A stretch of DNA of 64,000 nucleotides, from contig OX411548.1 in NCBI GenBank assembly GCA_948146395.1, forward strand, positions 61,213,020 through 61,277,019, read 5' to 3'. The translations under genes were made by a program, and so were the position numbers. Under the pieces are notes generated by a model. The model saw nothing but the letters and a program-made list of their open reading frames with translations. It ran no database searches and was not told where the DNA came from. This DNA is from Fragum whitleyi (lineage: Eukaryota; Mollusca; Bivalvia; Cardiida; Cardiidae). Shown here piece after piece: positions 1 to 11,232 of the stretch (position 1 is its first letter; every line of letters starts with the position of its first letter).

Positions 1-620
1 AATATTATATAATCGAAAGATTCATTCGATTCATTGTAATTGACCTAGTGGTATAGGGGGGGACGTCGTTCAAAGATATCACAGTGAAACAACTCCACCC
101 TGCCAATAGTAATGGACCAATAAAAAAATGGCAGACAATTTCTTAAAAGGGTTACAAAGCACATTTAGCAAAAGTTTCATTAAAATTGGCTCAGTGGTTT
201 AGGAGGGGAAATCGTTTAAAGATTTCAAAGTGAAGAACGGAACCGCTTAGCCACGCCCATATATATAGGCCGATCAAAAATTTTGCTTAAAATTTATGTA
301 AAAGGTACCTTATGGGTCATTCTGATAAAATTTCACTGAAATTGGTCCAGTGGTTGAGAAAATGTCGTTCAAAGATTTAACAGTGAAAAAAATCCACCCT
401 ACCACGCTCATATTGATGGGTAATTTAATATTTCGAAATAGATTTTTAAAAGGGATCTTCCAAGGAACATCCAGGAAAAATTCTTTGAAATCGACCAAGC
501 GGTTGAAGTTTTTTTTAAAAGTGACGACGCACTACACACGGCGCACTACAGACGATGGACTCAGGGTGTCCCTGAAAGCTCCCATTTGAGTACGTTGGAC
601 TCAGGTGAGCTAATACGTGT
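1..620 (+). repeat. Tandem mollusc-type interspersed repeat, 3-4 units of about 150 bp
   Basis: A degenerate unit recurs at about 36, 183, 340 and 487. Each has a core like ATTGGTCCAGTGGTT, followed 15-25 bases later by TCGTTCAAAGAT. The array ends in a GACG/GCAC-rich stretch and GGACTCAGGTGAGCTAAT near 590-615. That arrangement is, from memory, common in bivalve genomes. It is cut by the window start. Family name not assigned. Confidence 0.6.
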
Positions 621-957
621 GATTTTTTTCAATTAATGTGCTAAAGTCCAAATTTTGAAGAAAAAAGTGGCTTTATCAATTAGCACTAGTTGGCAGTATG
701 TAGACGTATGTTAACCATTTCACAATATTTCAGAAGTGTCAAAATGCTTAAAGCACCAACTTAATTAGTAGCAAATAATTATGTTTAGTAAGCCGATGGA
801 GGACCAAACCTCACATCTACAGCTTTGTTTATCAGTAATAACGAGACTTTGGTCGCCTAACGACGTACAGCAGTAAGTGAGGTGATAAATACGCATCGAT
901 TGCAAGATGTTCTTCAAAATCAGTTTCACTGAACGTCCTTGCGACATATAGTTGCTA
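621..957. other. Unassigned AT-rich sequence
   Basis: No gene, hairpin or recognisable repeat seen. A short open frame on the minus strand through here has no recognisable protein features. Confidence 0.5.
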
Positions 958-1122
958 TTAAGGTAGTGGACCCGTAATAGTTCCGCAACATTTCGGAAAA
1001 CATTATCTTTCACAATGTTAACCAAGGTTTCCTAATGAAAATCATTAGGAAACCTCGGCTATCATTGTTAAAGTTTTTTACTTCCAAAACGTTGCGGATC
1101 TATTACGGGTCCACTACCTCAA
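958..1122. mobile_element. MITE with GGTAGTGGACCC terminal inverted repeats, TTAA-like target
   Basis: The left end GGTAGTGGACCCGTAATAG at 962 is mirrored by CTATTACGGGTCCACTACC ending at 1118, with a few changes further inside. An internal hairpin sits around 1022-1063 (AGGTTTCCTAATG against CATTAGGAAACCT). The flanks are TTAA (958-961) and TCAA (1119-1122), compatible with a TTAA target duplication with one change. A second copy of the family lies at 41029-41833. Non-autonomous; no coding sequence. Confidence 0.8.
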
Positions 1123-1370
1123 TTCAAAATGTGAAGAAGCTATGCTTACCACGACCATGATTGTCTAACGTTGTGTTTCACCATCATTTTCTGTTTAAAT
1201 CCTCATTGAAAAATCCATTAAGACACACACTACTCGGGTTCACTGGAATTATAATCATATGCCACACTAGGTCGCTCTCCAAATAACACTATGAGCAAAC
1301 GCCAATTAACAATTATTTTAACACTGCTTTTTTAAAAAAAATCATCTATTTTCACGAATGAAAAATATCG

Positions 1371-1442
1371 TCGGCTTCCTTCTAAAACCTCGTAACTACA
1401 GCTTTGGTTAAGCTGTAGTTACGAGGTTTTTGAAGAAAGTCG
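1371..1442. repeat. Hairpin with TACAGCTT core
   Basis: Near-perfect inverted repeat: CTAAAACCTCGTAACTACAG before a short loop and CTGTAGTTACGAGGTTTTTG after it. The arm core TACAGCTT/AAGCTGTA recurs in hairpins near 4107, 16690 and 26105. Confidence 0.75.
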
Positions 1443-2859
1443 CCAAATTGGGACCTATGTGTTAAAACTTTCATGGGAAATCGGTTGTATGAAATGATTT
1501 CTCGTTTAATCAAAATTTATTTTTTGTAATACGAAATACTACATCTTTCTCAGATTTTTCGTTCCAAATTCGCCTAATTTAACCCCGTTTTAAATTTATG
1601 AAAAACTTGATATCATGCATTTTCGATTGCAACTTCTTCTTATTTTACCCCGTCTTAAAATTATGTCGTCTTGTGAAAAAAATTAATCCTTTGTTCCTTT
1701 GTCTAAAGATCCAACGTAATCCCCTAAAATCACCACCGATCGACGCATCTTCACATGTAATATTAGGTTTTCGAAGCATGCTCGATGTTGTGAACCCCAA
1801 TAAAACACTTCTCCGACGCCGGTCCAATTTTCCCTATTGTCCAATATCTTTGAATATTGGTTCTCGATTTAGGAAAGATACAGGGAGTTGAATGAACGAA
1901 CAGGCTAATGTTCTAGCAGCAATGATGGGATCTCTGTCACGTATGTTTATCGTAGGTCAAAGGCTGGTTCAATTATTTGATTGTAGGCGAGTGTACCTAC
2001 TCATAGGTTAGGGTTATTGAAGTCGTTGTTGTTGTTGTTTTCTGTTAAATAAAATGGCAAAAAAATCGAGTACGGAGCAGCTTAAATTATAAAGTTTGTA
2101 CTATCCATGACGTACACAGCATCATCTGAACCATTTTTTAGTCTCTAATTTAAACAAAAAGATAATTTAAACTCTTTCCCCCGTTTTTCCTCTCGCAATT
2201 TCAAGCCGGTCCCTAATGAAAGTGGTTGCAGACGACAGCTAAAAGGGAGGGGGGGGGGCTGAAACGCAATTTTTTCTTCGTCTTCAATTATAGTTTATGG
2301 GTATGTATTAATATACAGGGTCGTAGAATTCTTTTACCTTACGGGAACAAATCACGTCGTATACGCCTAAGAGATGTCTGTACGCGTAAATTATGTAGGT
2401 GTAGGCTTTACTTTTACGCTTGTGCGTTCATATTTAGAATGTGACGTGCACGCTTCAAATTTTTTGGGGAAAAGCATACTATTATGCATTTCTGTTGTGT
2501 CCATGATATGCACGAATCTTTTAACCAAACGTCACACTATACCAGAAATACGATAAATATGTTGAAAGGTTAAAGTAATATTAATCATTCAATAGTTAAT
2601 GAAATCAGTTATGAATGTGACAATGTCCCCACGATAAGGCTGGTTTTGTTTATTTTCTAGGGAATTTTTCGTCCTTGGAAAAACAATAAATAAAATAAAA
2701 CACAAAAGGAAGAGAATATCGTATAACAAGCCTTTGGGCTGCTTCTTAATCAAGGACGATATGCAATATTATAGACCTGCCCTGCGATCAAGATTTAAAA
2801 GTAGGCGAAACGTTTAATGAATTATACCCAACTTTACCCGTGCAAGGCGGGACACATTT
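1443..2859. other. Unassigned sequence, no gene seen
   Basis: AT-rich DNA with several short open frames overlapping on both strands, none with recognisable domains. A short GTT run sits at about 2020-2038 and a G-run at 2249-2259. Nothing else supported. Confidence 0.5.
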
Positions 2860-3005
2860 CTAAACGTTCGCAGACGTTTTAACATCCTGAACGTAGAACT
2901 TGTTGGAAGCCACCTGTCCAATATCATATAGCACGGAAGAAACATTAACCTTTGAATAACCGCCTTGCCAAGAATTACTGAACGATAGCCTCGTTATACA
3001 TTTCC
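2860..3005 (-). CDS. Possible terminal coding exon (very uncertain)
   Basis: On the minus strand a pyrimidine-rich tract ending in TTTTACAG (just above 3005) could be a splice acceptor. From 3005 a frame stays open for 49 codons to a TAG at 2860-2862, giving a peptide with the segment SNSWQGGYSKVNVSSVLYDI. Composition looks more protein-like than other frames nearby, and an AATAAA-like signal lies near 2650 on the same strand. I do not recognise the sequence and see no upstream exon in the window. It may be a chance frame or an old transposon fragment. Treat as a lead only. Confidence 0.12.
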
Positions 3006-3714
3006 CTGTAAAAGGAGATAAATGAATTATTAACGCTTTGGGAGTGATTATATGTTCAGGACAGAACTCTTTATTTGCCAGTGGTTCAAAATTCTTGAAT
3101 GTAGGTCTACAGATCCTTTTTCGACACAATTACAATACGCCCGTCTAAAGACGGAGCGTTCGATGTGATTAGGCGTGGCATCCACTCTTTTGTCCAGAAC
3201 ATAACTAGTCACCATGCGTCCGTTTGATTGAAATTCGGCAGGTTTGCTTCTCTAATGAACACGACGTGCAGTACAAAGAGCCGTAACTCTATATAGTATA
3301 ATTTTTGAGTAATTCCCCTTTGTTTTGTTTTTTCAAACTTGGACATCCAGTAGAGTGCCGGGCGTATCTTGTGACAGTCTGACACCTTGTTCTAATATAG
3401 GTTCATTCTTTCACTTCTTTTCTGTACTTAAAAATCCAGTTTTGAGCATCTATTTCCCATCGCTTTGGATTCTGCCTTAATTTTGATATAGTTACATTGA
3501 GCAACACTTTCAATGTAATTGAAGTAAGATAGCCTGATGCACCTGCCCATGGTTTTCAGTCGTTTCTCACACCAGTACAACCGCAATATACTTAACAAAT
3601 GTCCAGTGGTTGGAGACCAGTGACTCGTGCCGCAGTGACTTTTGTCAAATGACAGATTACAGTTTGCCGAGCCATGTAAAGGCCATATTAAATAACACAA
3701 TGCTACTGCAAACG
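3006..3714. other. Unassigned sequence
   Basis: No gene seen. The stretch 3500-3660 resembles the body of the tRNA-derived SINE found elsewhere (words such as ACCAGTACAACC and GGTTGGAGACCAG) but is too diverged to delimit. Confidence 0.4.
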
Positions 3715-3995
3715 AAGCCGTCATCAAAGAGCAGTTTGGAAGCGCTTCGAACTATCATTCAGAGGGTCTCAGGTTCGATTCCCACCGACAACACACATCC
3801 TTTACGACATTTGTCACCGTCAAATGGGTTGATAACAGTAAACCTATGAAGGATGGAGGCGAGAAAAGGATGAAATGATTGTACTGGTGCAAGAAATGTC
3901 ATTAATCCATTAATCCATGGAACACACGCCGCCGCGATTTCCCCGAAATATTGTTGAAATTATCTTTCAACTCCATACATACAAACAAATAAATT
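3715..3995 (+). mobile_element. tRNA-derived SINE, old copy
   Basis: A tRNA-like head (box B-like GGTTCGATTCC near 3773) is followed by the same body as the better copies at 15461 and 49079: the word GGGTTGATAACAGTAAACC, then GATTGTACTGGTG, then AACTCCAT and an A-rich tail ending near 3995. Heavily diverged; limits approximate. Confidence 0.6.
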
Positions 3996-4106
3996 ACTAC
4001 AAACGAAAGTGTTGATCAATGCGCTACAACGTGTTACATCTCTGATGTATTAGGTCATTAAGTATTCTAGTTCACAACAAAAACAAATCCATAAAACTTA
4101 GTTTTC

Positions 4107-4184
4107 TACAACAAAAATCGTTGACGGACGACCAACATGTCGCACCTACAGCTTGAAAAAGCTGTAAGTACGATATTTTTGTAG
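4107..4184. repeat. Interrupted TACAGCTT hairpin
   Basis: The right arm AAGCTGTAAGTACGATATTT (to 4184) pairs with CTACAGCTT at 4146-4154 and with CTACAACAAAAATCG at 4107-4121. About 22 bases (4122-4143) interrupt the left arm, so a former continuous hairpin seems to have gained a small insertion. Confidence 0.6.
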
Positions 4185-5293
4185 TCATCTCACGAACTAC
4201 TTTTTTTTTCAAGCGAATAATTAAGTAATGACAGATAAACATACTTTTCAGAGCCACATTTTAATTTAATAAAATCATAACTCAGTGACTTTTTCTAGGA
4301 CTGTAAATATGAATTCAAATTTATACGGAATGGTTTTATTGCAGTTTTATGGGTATAGCTCTACTTTTATTCCTTTTTCATATGTAAAGCGGCGGCTGGT
4401 ACACCTCACTATCTATAGCTTCCTGTAGTTTACCACCAAATTTACCGTGCAGGCGATGCCAATAACCAGCATGATATAGAAACGCAAACCAGCGTTCCAA
4501 GTTTGATACGTGCATTAGATACAATTCATTTAGTAAAATGGGGTATCATTTCTGTATCGCTGGCTTGAGCTTCTTCATCCTAAAAGAAGAGCACATTCTC
4601 ATGCACCTTATGCGTTCAAATTATCATCCGTCAATTGGTGGCAGACATAAATGAGTCGTATTTCCTTTCACTATCAATTGAAATCAAGTCGAGCCAGGGG
4701 CCGCTTTCACCAAAACATTTAAGAAGCATTTTTGCCTTGCAGATGACTTACCACATATTAAGAACAAAAAGACATCTATCACTAATTTATTAATACATAT
4801 GTAAAGTGATTGTTGATGTTACTGTTTCGAAAACCACCAGTGAGACAAAAATACGTCTTAAATGTTTTGAATTGGTAAAATATCGAACCTTTCGAAAACA
4901 GATGATTAAAAAATTTGTCGTAGCTTAAAATTCTTCTGTAACCAAAAAAACGATGATTCTTTTTAAAACTTAAGACTAAGAAGTATATGGTGTCTAAACA
5001 AACAAAGACAGAGGCAATTTTTCCAATTGAACGTTTATTTATTCCGTTAGAAGAGTGCAAAACGAAGTTTCCAATAGAGATAGTACACGGAAAAAACCTC
5101 CTAACTAGGCCTATTGATTCCCCGAACCGATGGATGGAATAAAATTAAACTTATCGATTTTTATCCGCGTTCCTGATTGAGACTTGTTCTTACGAGAAAT
5201 GATTAGTAAGGAAGCCCATAAAGGTCGTCCTATCCTCGCTGAAAGATGGATATTCTTTCATTGAGAAACATGCCATCTTTGTTTAAATCTCAT
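4185..5293. other. Unassigned sequence
   Basis: No gene seen. The words GGGGCCGCTTTCACCAAAAC near 4698 resemble the terminal repeat of the GGGCC MITE family but no partner end was found. Confidence 0.4.
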
Positions 5294-5457
5294 TATAGGG
5301 ATGAGTGTCTTTTTCACTGCGTTTATTGGGGTATAAAGTACAATAGCCTTAGCACGTGGCAAATAACGCCCATAGGGCGTTATGTTTAAGTCATGTGCTA
5401 AGGCAATTGCACTTTTTACCCCAATAAACGCAGTTAAAAAGACACTCGTCCCTTATA
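5294..5457. repeat. Long imperfect palindrome (foldback) at duplication breakpoint
   Basis: Arms of about 75-80 bp: GAGTGTCTTTTTCACTGCG and GTTTATTGGGGTATAAAGT on the left, mirrored on the right by ACTTTTTACCCCAATAAACG and CAGTTAAAAAGACACTC. The centre is ATAACGCCCATAGGGCGTTAT-like. Outer ends read TATAGGGATGAG and CTCGTCCCTTATA. The distal part of the right arm (from 5416) is the start of the tandem duplication and recurs at 21443; the left arm does not recur. Confidence 0.85.
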
Positions 5458-7116
5458 ATTACAATCCTCTAGATCGAAGAATCTATTGAAATACTCGGCA
5501 AAACAATAAATCTTCAAGTCTACTTTCTGTTTGTAAAACAAACGAAACACAAATAAACGACAGCTTGGGAAATCGTAGAGGTACTTATGACAAAAAAAAA
5601 AACAAACTTGTTTCTGCCAAGTTAGTCTGTATTTTTAAACGAAAACGGCGTGGTCGGTCTTGGTTGAGAGGGTCGCTTGATGGTCTTTGTCGACTCGCTG
5701 TTTTCTAAGTCCACGTCGGCTCAGAATCAGAACTGCATGCTTGAAATCGTAAATTCTTTCGAAAATATCTTGATTTATAACAGATTAAATACCAATGTTG
5801 CGTTGATGAACGGGAGCTACAACACAGGACTTGCAGATCAAAGGTCGGGGGGTTCCCTAAAGACCTATTGCATTTTATACAGAAATAAAGTGCAATGGAT
5901 TTCCCCACGTGATGCGATCTAAACCAATCAGAATTCTTTATTTTATTGGATCGCAATTATTATTAGTATAAGTGCACTACAAACGAATAAAAAAATTAAG
6001 TTACCTAGAAATTGGTTTTACTATCTTTTACAATAGATTATTTTTAGTCATGCAAGATTTTTTTCATTTTTTATTCATAAATTGACTTCACCCCTCATCT
6101 ATTACAATTTGGAGTACATAGCTAGATGTATTTGGTAGGCTTACGCACAAGCTACTGACACAAGATATCAATCCATCATAGAGGAATATTCACATTTTCC
6201 ATCGTGATATTAAATCATAACATACGAATATAGTACTCTTTTTCACTTTTGCAGAAGTGAAACTAAAAACATTAGCGCATTTATGTATGAATCTTCTAAT
6301 AGTATTCGTATGGAATTAATAGGTTTTATTATTATAACCTCTTGAATCCAAACATATTCTTTTTACCTATTAATTAAAGTTTTCAAAGGCGAAAAAGATT
6401 CGGAATGATTTCTTATCTTCTAACGATATTTGTCATTTTTACATAATATATATTAATGATATAAGACATTTTCAAACTTTCGGAAATAAATTCAAATAAC
6501 CACGGAGGCCCTACGATGCCACCATAAGTTGTAACATTACATGTACGCGATACTGAAATATATTTGAGGTATTTAACTACGCTTTTAATTTCATAATTGA
6601 ATTTAATTGTGACTTTGTGACATTTGTTACATTTAAGTAAAATCCTGTCATGTTATATTTTATCTAAGGAATGTCGCAGCCTCGTTTTTTTTCTGTCAAA
6701 AACGAATTGAACGAAATTTTGGGAGTCCAAATTGACGAATCTACAGCCAGTGTAGAAGGATCTCAATTATAAACGGCCAGGTAGACATGATAGCTTACGC
6801 ATTTCATACGGCACTCGTCAAGCAACCAATCTGAAAATTTAGCCACCATCCCCCCAAAAAATCTGAATGTTTACCTCATTCGTCAGAAGTTTCGTGTAGC
6901 AATAAGATGAATGCGAATTTAGATGTATTATATAGGACATAATTAATTTGACATTCACAAGTTTGCGAGATAGGTAAGACATGTAGATATTTGTATAAAG
7001 GTAAACGATTCATGACAAAACCACCAGAGTTTGAATGTCTAAATTCCAAATCAGACGATCTTTCAGAAATTCGAAAAACAATTCCGGGTGCAAGACAATG
7101 CGGTGACTAATATATA
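5458..7116. other. Unassigned duplicated sequence
   Basis: No gene seen. Open frames at 5677-5922 (+) and 5705-5956 (-) recur unchanged in copy 2 only because the DNA is identical there; neither has recognisable motifs. 6840-7116 belongs to the segment found only in copy 1. Confidence 0.5.
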
Positions 7117-7385
7117 ATATGTGACCCGTCACAAGAAAAGGGACCATCTGGGAACTATTTACAATAAATATTTGAAAAAGAGATTTGGTCCAGCATAGAT
7201 CAACCAGAGGTCGCATTTCAAAAATTCTTTCACTGGAAGATAGATTATTCATTCTAGATTCAGAATATAAGCAAAATGTGAAAGGTTTCGACCTCAGTCA
7301 GTCTGCGCAATCCGCGCAGTCTGACTAGGGTCGACACTTTACGCACTACCTCGATGGTCTTTTTTCGAGTGACGGGTGACATATA
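7117..7385 (+). mobile_element. MITE with TATGTGACCCGTCAC ends (family R1)
   Basis: Terminal inverted repeats: TATGTGACCCGTCAC at the left and GTGACGGGTGACATA at the right, continuing inward as AAGAAAAGGGACCAT against ATGGTCTTTTTTCGA. Inside are AACCAGAGGTCGCAT and a GC-rich palindrome TCTGCGCAATCCGCGCAGTC at about 7300-7320. Related copies lie at 15998-16354, 36177-36443, 25760-25877 (minus) and a fragment near 54945. Confidence 0.8.
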
Positions 7386-8108
7386 CAAATGGCGTTCGAC
7401 TAGACATTTACCAGCTTTGAGCTACCAAAATAAAACACTCGATTACATGGATTTGTGAAATATAAAAATTTTCTTCTTTGAAAATGCTGATCGGAATTCA
7501 ACCAAGCTATACAGAAATAATCATTGAGACAAAGTCTCTCAGATTCTTTTCGTTTAATCTTGCCCGGGCTGAAAAAATAGACGTGGGGTTAAACAAGGTG
7601 TTTTTTTCAAAAATGCGTCGTTTCTTAAATTACTGGACAGAATTCAGACTATATACGCATGCTACCTCAGATTACTTGTTTAAATGTTGCCATAGAGTCA
7701 CTAAAGGTATAAAGTGAAATATTTAAAAAAATGTTGGAAATTTTTTTAGGTATGAATAATTTTTGGCAGACAAGTTCTTTGAATACCCTGTCGGATGTGT
7801 TCGTTTATTTGAAATACGATGCTTTGTCAGAAAAGGGGGGTCTTCATGAAGAAACATTTCACAACTTCACAACTTCTACATTTGACAACGGTGTATGTGA
7901 TGTTGTAAAAATTGTAGCTGCTTTTATATTATTACGTTGTATTATTTCAATCATGGAAAGGAGCCTTCGTGTATAATTGTTTGTTGACAAAAACCTTTCT
8001 ACACTAACCGACAGATGTTTCCTTAAAATTTTCAAAGAATATGTCTAAATAACTATACGCTCATAATTAGGCTGCGTGGCCATATTTCCCTCTGTCAGGG
8101 ACAAAGGG
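7386..8108. other. Unassigned sequence; copy 1/copy 2 junction at about 7588
   Basis: No gene seen. Homology with copy 2 resumes at TTAAACAAGGTGTTTTTTTC (7589 onward, matching 27748). Short frames at 7478-7717 and 7731-7976 have no recognisable features; the second is changed by a one-base G-run difference in copy 2. Confidence 0.5.
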
Positions 8109-8555
8109 CATTCGGAACATAACTCGGCCATCTCCGTAAACTGCAACAGACCTCGGATGTATGTAAGGCGGATGGGTATGTAACAAAATCGTGCATTTTA
8201 TTAGGCGGAAACAGTGTTAGAAAAACTAGCACGGTATAATTATATCTTTTACAGTAAATGACGGCTGAAAAATCTTAATTTTTGAGAATGATTGATCATT
8301 CTGAAAAATTAAGATTTTTTTCAGCCGTCATTTAAGAATCTTAAGATGTTTATATTAGGATACGTTGGTTTCACGTCAGTGACTTAAACGAGTAGCGTTG
8401 GCGACGTCGAATGTTTTCACTCACAGTTTCGAGAGCTAACGCCATTTTAACTGACATCATCGAGTTTTTCCAAGGTTTTCCCGTAATTTTTAAAAACAGT
8501 CCGTCTTTGTACATCTGAGGTTGATCGTGAGATTGGCCGAGTGGTGTTCCGAATG
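8109..8555 (-). mobile_element. MITE with CATTCGGAACA ends (family M3)
   Basis: Left end CATTCGGAACATAACTCGGC, right end GGCCGAGTGGTGTTCCGAATG, plus subterminal CCTCGGATGTAYRT on both sides. An internal hairpin at about 8270-8325 (TCTTAATTTTTGAGAATGAT against ATCATTCTGAAAAATTAAGA). It is inverted relative to the relative at 14608-15058. No coding capacity. Also in copy 2 at 28267-28713. Confidence 0.85.
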
Positions 8556-9379
8556 GGACAGTGGGGTAAAAGGGCAGTAACCCAGTCAAGGGGTAATCGA
8601 GCATAATTCCTGGTTCACTACACCTCTATTTATGAATGGATTTGCCTGGAACTTCCACAAGGTGTTCCCCATTTGGTTTGTGCCACATAATTATATGATG
8701 CTGTGTCATGAAAACGGGCATTGTTTATTTAAAATAGCATGTTATCACAATTCCACCAAAATTAAAGGGCACACCAAGGTTGATTCTTCATGATCTGATA
8801 GCATATAAATGACGTCTTAGCTTAATACCGTTAAATGTATTGTTATGGTGCTTTGTCGTAAATTTGCAAGGAAGTGAGTTCCAGTGGATCGGTAAAGGAC
8901 TTTTTTATATTTCTTTTTGTGAATATTACTTACAAATTACCATACGAACATTCGAACATTCACTAAACAGCAATATTGGTCTGGAAGAAGAACAAAAAGT
9001 TTCCATTGCACTGTTTTAATCAAACGAATATGATCTCAATTATCAATGTGTAGTTCCGCATTGGATTCTGGTTCTTGGTGTAACCAATAACATTGATTGA
9101 AAATGTATATTATTTCCCTTTGCTTACATCGTGTGTATCAAAGTATTTATGAACAAAAGGCCCAAAATGGACAGTATCGCGCCACTGGCACTTAATGCCT
9201 AACAGATTAATGAAAATTAATTAATAAATAACATTTAAAGAATAAACCTAAGCCAAAATCTATTTGTATGAAGATAATTATCTAAGGCCATGGTTTGTTA
9301 ATGTGTGCAATGAAAAATGTCTTAATAGAAGTCAACGAACAATCTTAAATTAAAGTCTATTTTTTCGATGACACAGAAT
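8556..9379. other. Unassigned sequence
   Basis: No gene, hairpin or known repeat seen. Confidence 0.5.
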
Positions 9380-9785
9380 GAATAAGATGAAGGACTCTGA
9401 TAGAGCATGTCCTAAGCATCTGACCAGTAGTTACAGAGAAGAATTTTTAAATTTTTTTTACAGTAAGGGTTTTTTTTTTTTCTTTCTTTTTTTTTTTTTT
9501 TTTTTTTTTTTTTTGGTAACGCAACAGACGGTAGCGCCCTAGTTATCAGTTTGATCAGGATTTAAAGGAGGAATCTGAGAGACCATGTCCTAAACATCAT
9601 TCCTGTTAAATTTGGTTGAATTCTGTCCAGCAGTTTCAAAGAAAAAGATTTCTTTTCAATTTTACCATAAGGGGCTCTTTCTTGTGACTCGACGGTCCGT
9701 AGCACCAAAAGTATCTGCTTGATCAGGATTTAAAGAAGAGATCTGAAAGAGAATGTCCTAAGCATCATTCCTGAGAAAATCGTTT
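9380..9785 (+). repeat. Tandem mollusc-type repeat, about 3 units with poly-T
   Basis: Units share GATCAGGATTTAAAG, GAGANNATGTCCTAARCATC and CAGCAGTTTCAAAGAAAAAG-like words, spaced about 150-190 bp. A T-rich run at about 9469-9514 interrupts the first unit and differs in length in copy 2 (29628-29672). The style resembles the array at 1-620. Confidence 0.6.
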
Positions 9786-9924
9786 GGTTTTAGGAAACAG
9801 TTATTTGCACGAGTTGACGATAATTTCCAACCAACTTTTGAAAGAAACCAAATATTGAAAAGTAAACTCGCTAAATTGCGTCATGGCTAAGCCACGCCCT
9901 GTCAGTTGTATAATAACGCATTTT

Positions 9925-10330
9925 TTAATATGACCTACGTCGCGGGAAAGAAATAAACCCGTTGAATATTTTTGATATTACACGGGTGTTATAAACTAGT
10001 GGAATAACTATGCAAATGAGCTCAGAGCGAATAGCAACACTATTACGTAACCTCGAATATGACGTCATATAATCTATATATTGTGACGTCAGTTTTAAAC
10101 AGCGTTATAAGTTTCGCGGAAAATTGAAATGTTGAATTTCTAGAATTTTGACGATTTTTCGTAAAAAATCGAATCATATTATAAATAGAATATAACATTT
10201 GTGCTCATGAAATACAGAATTTATTAAAACTGTTCATCTAAAACAGATAAAAACTCGGCGAAGCCTCGTTTTTATCTGTTTATAGATGACTCGTTTGATA
10301 TATTCGGTATTCCATGATCACCCAGTTAAT
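9925..10330 (+). mobile_element. Interspersed repeat R3 with hairpin and CRE-like sites
   Basis: Starts ATATGACCTACGTCGCGG and ends near GGTATTCCATGATCAC. Clear homology, with substitutions throughout, to 60603-61010. Contains two TGACGTCA-type words (about 10059-10096) and a hairpin GATAAAAACTCGGCGAAGCC followed by GTTTTTATC at about 10247-10282. No coding frame. The second duplication copy is at 30085-30487. Confidence 0.7.
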
Positions 10331-10339
10331 ATCCTCTAT

Positions 10340-10615
10340 GTAAGATTGATTTATCTTTCGTTGAGTGAAGAAAAACAGCTATATTTTTAGGAGTGTCGAA
10401 GCCACGAGTGAATAGCTTTTGTCATGCACGAAATAAAAGATTTATCAATCTTTTAGAGTAAAATAGGGACGACATGTGAAAATTTCGGAATAAAATGACT
10501 TGCAGCATGTCATTTTGAATGCGATTCCTGGGCAACACAACGACTTCATCTTTATCTGCACATTGCCCCGCATAGATAACACCAAGTGAGTGAATTGAGC
10601 AAAAGCAGGGTATTC
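10340..10615 (+). mobile_element. Interspersed repeat R5, diverged copy
   Basis: Begins GTAAGATTGATTTATCTTTC, has a degenerate hairpin around CACGAGTGAATAGCTTTTG and ends near CCCCGCATAGATAACACC...GCAGGGT. It is the same arrangement as the better-preserved copy at 13970-14285. R3 and R5 abut here. Confidence 0.65.
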
Positions 10616-10994
10616 GGGCGACCTAAATATATTTTGCTTAAGCTTGAATAAAGAAGAAGAATACGAAGAACTCTTTATTCAGACTTGTACATAACATACA
10701 TCGTCTACAACAATATATACTAATAATACGTGAAAAAGCTCACACACATACACACACACCCTCTCACACACAAAAAAAGCACTCACACGCACATAGACAT
10801 GTATACTCGCGCGATGATTACAAATATCGCTATTGTAGCCACGTATACATCCACAATAAAACTGTGTTTACAACATTTAATTAACCCAATACTTTTCAAT
10901 GAAAAAATGCGTGACTGTTAAGAGGGTTTCTTTCGTAAACAGTCCTAGACAATAATTACAGGCAGTCAGGCATTAACCAGTGAGTCGATATCAG
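10616..10994. other. Unassigned sequence with short CA-rich tract
   Basis: A CACA/ACAC-rich stretch occupies about 10738-10800. The 63-codon frame across it is low-complexity and not credited as a gene. Confidence 0.5.
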
Positions 10995-11232
10995 GGGCCC
11001 GTTTTACTAAACATCTTACGAAAAAAATAATCGTAAGTCAAAGCCAAAAATAGTACCTGGTGTTTTCATTCATTGTTACATTCTGTCTTGCAATATCTCT
11101 TTGGAATCGTCCTTAAAAGACGATTCTAATGAGATATTGCATGGCAGAATTCCGTGTTTAGTTACTACTGTAGAAGCAACTTTAATTTTCGACTTAAGCA
11201 AAAAGTTGTAAGATGTTTAGTAAAACGGGCCC
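10995..11232. mobile_element. MITE with GGGCCCGTTTTACTAAAC ends (family M2)
   Basis: Left end GGGCCCGTTTTACTAAACAT, mirrored at the right end by ATGTTTAGTAAAACGGGCCC. An internal hairpin is formed by TGCAATATCTCTTTGGAATC and GATTCTAATGAGATATTGCA. Family relatives lie at 20584-20823 (copy 1 only) and 31152-31389 (the duplicated copy). Confidence 0.88.

Noticed and set aside
5677..5956. Overlapping frames of 81 and 83 codons repeated at 21703-21982
   Set aside because: Their conservation only reflects near-identity of the duplicated DNA, and both strands are equally conserved.
8250..8345. Rho-independent terminator-like hairpin with T-run
   Set aside because: It is the internal hairpin of an M3 MITE in a eukaryotic sequence.
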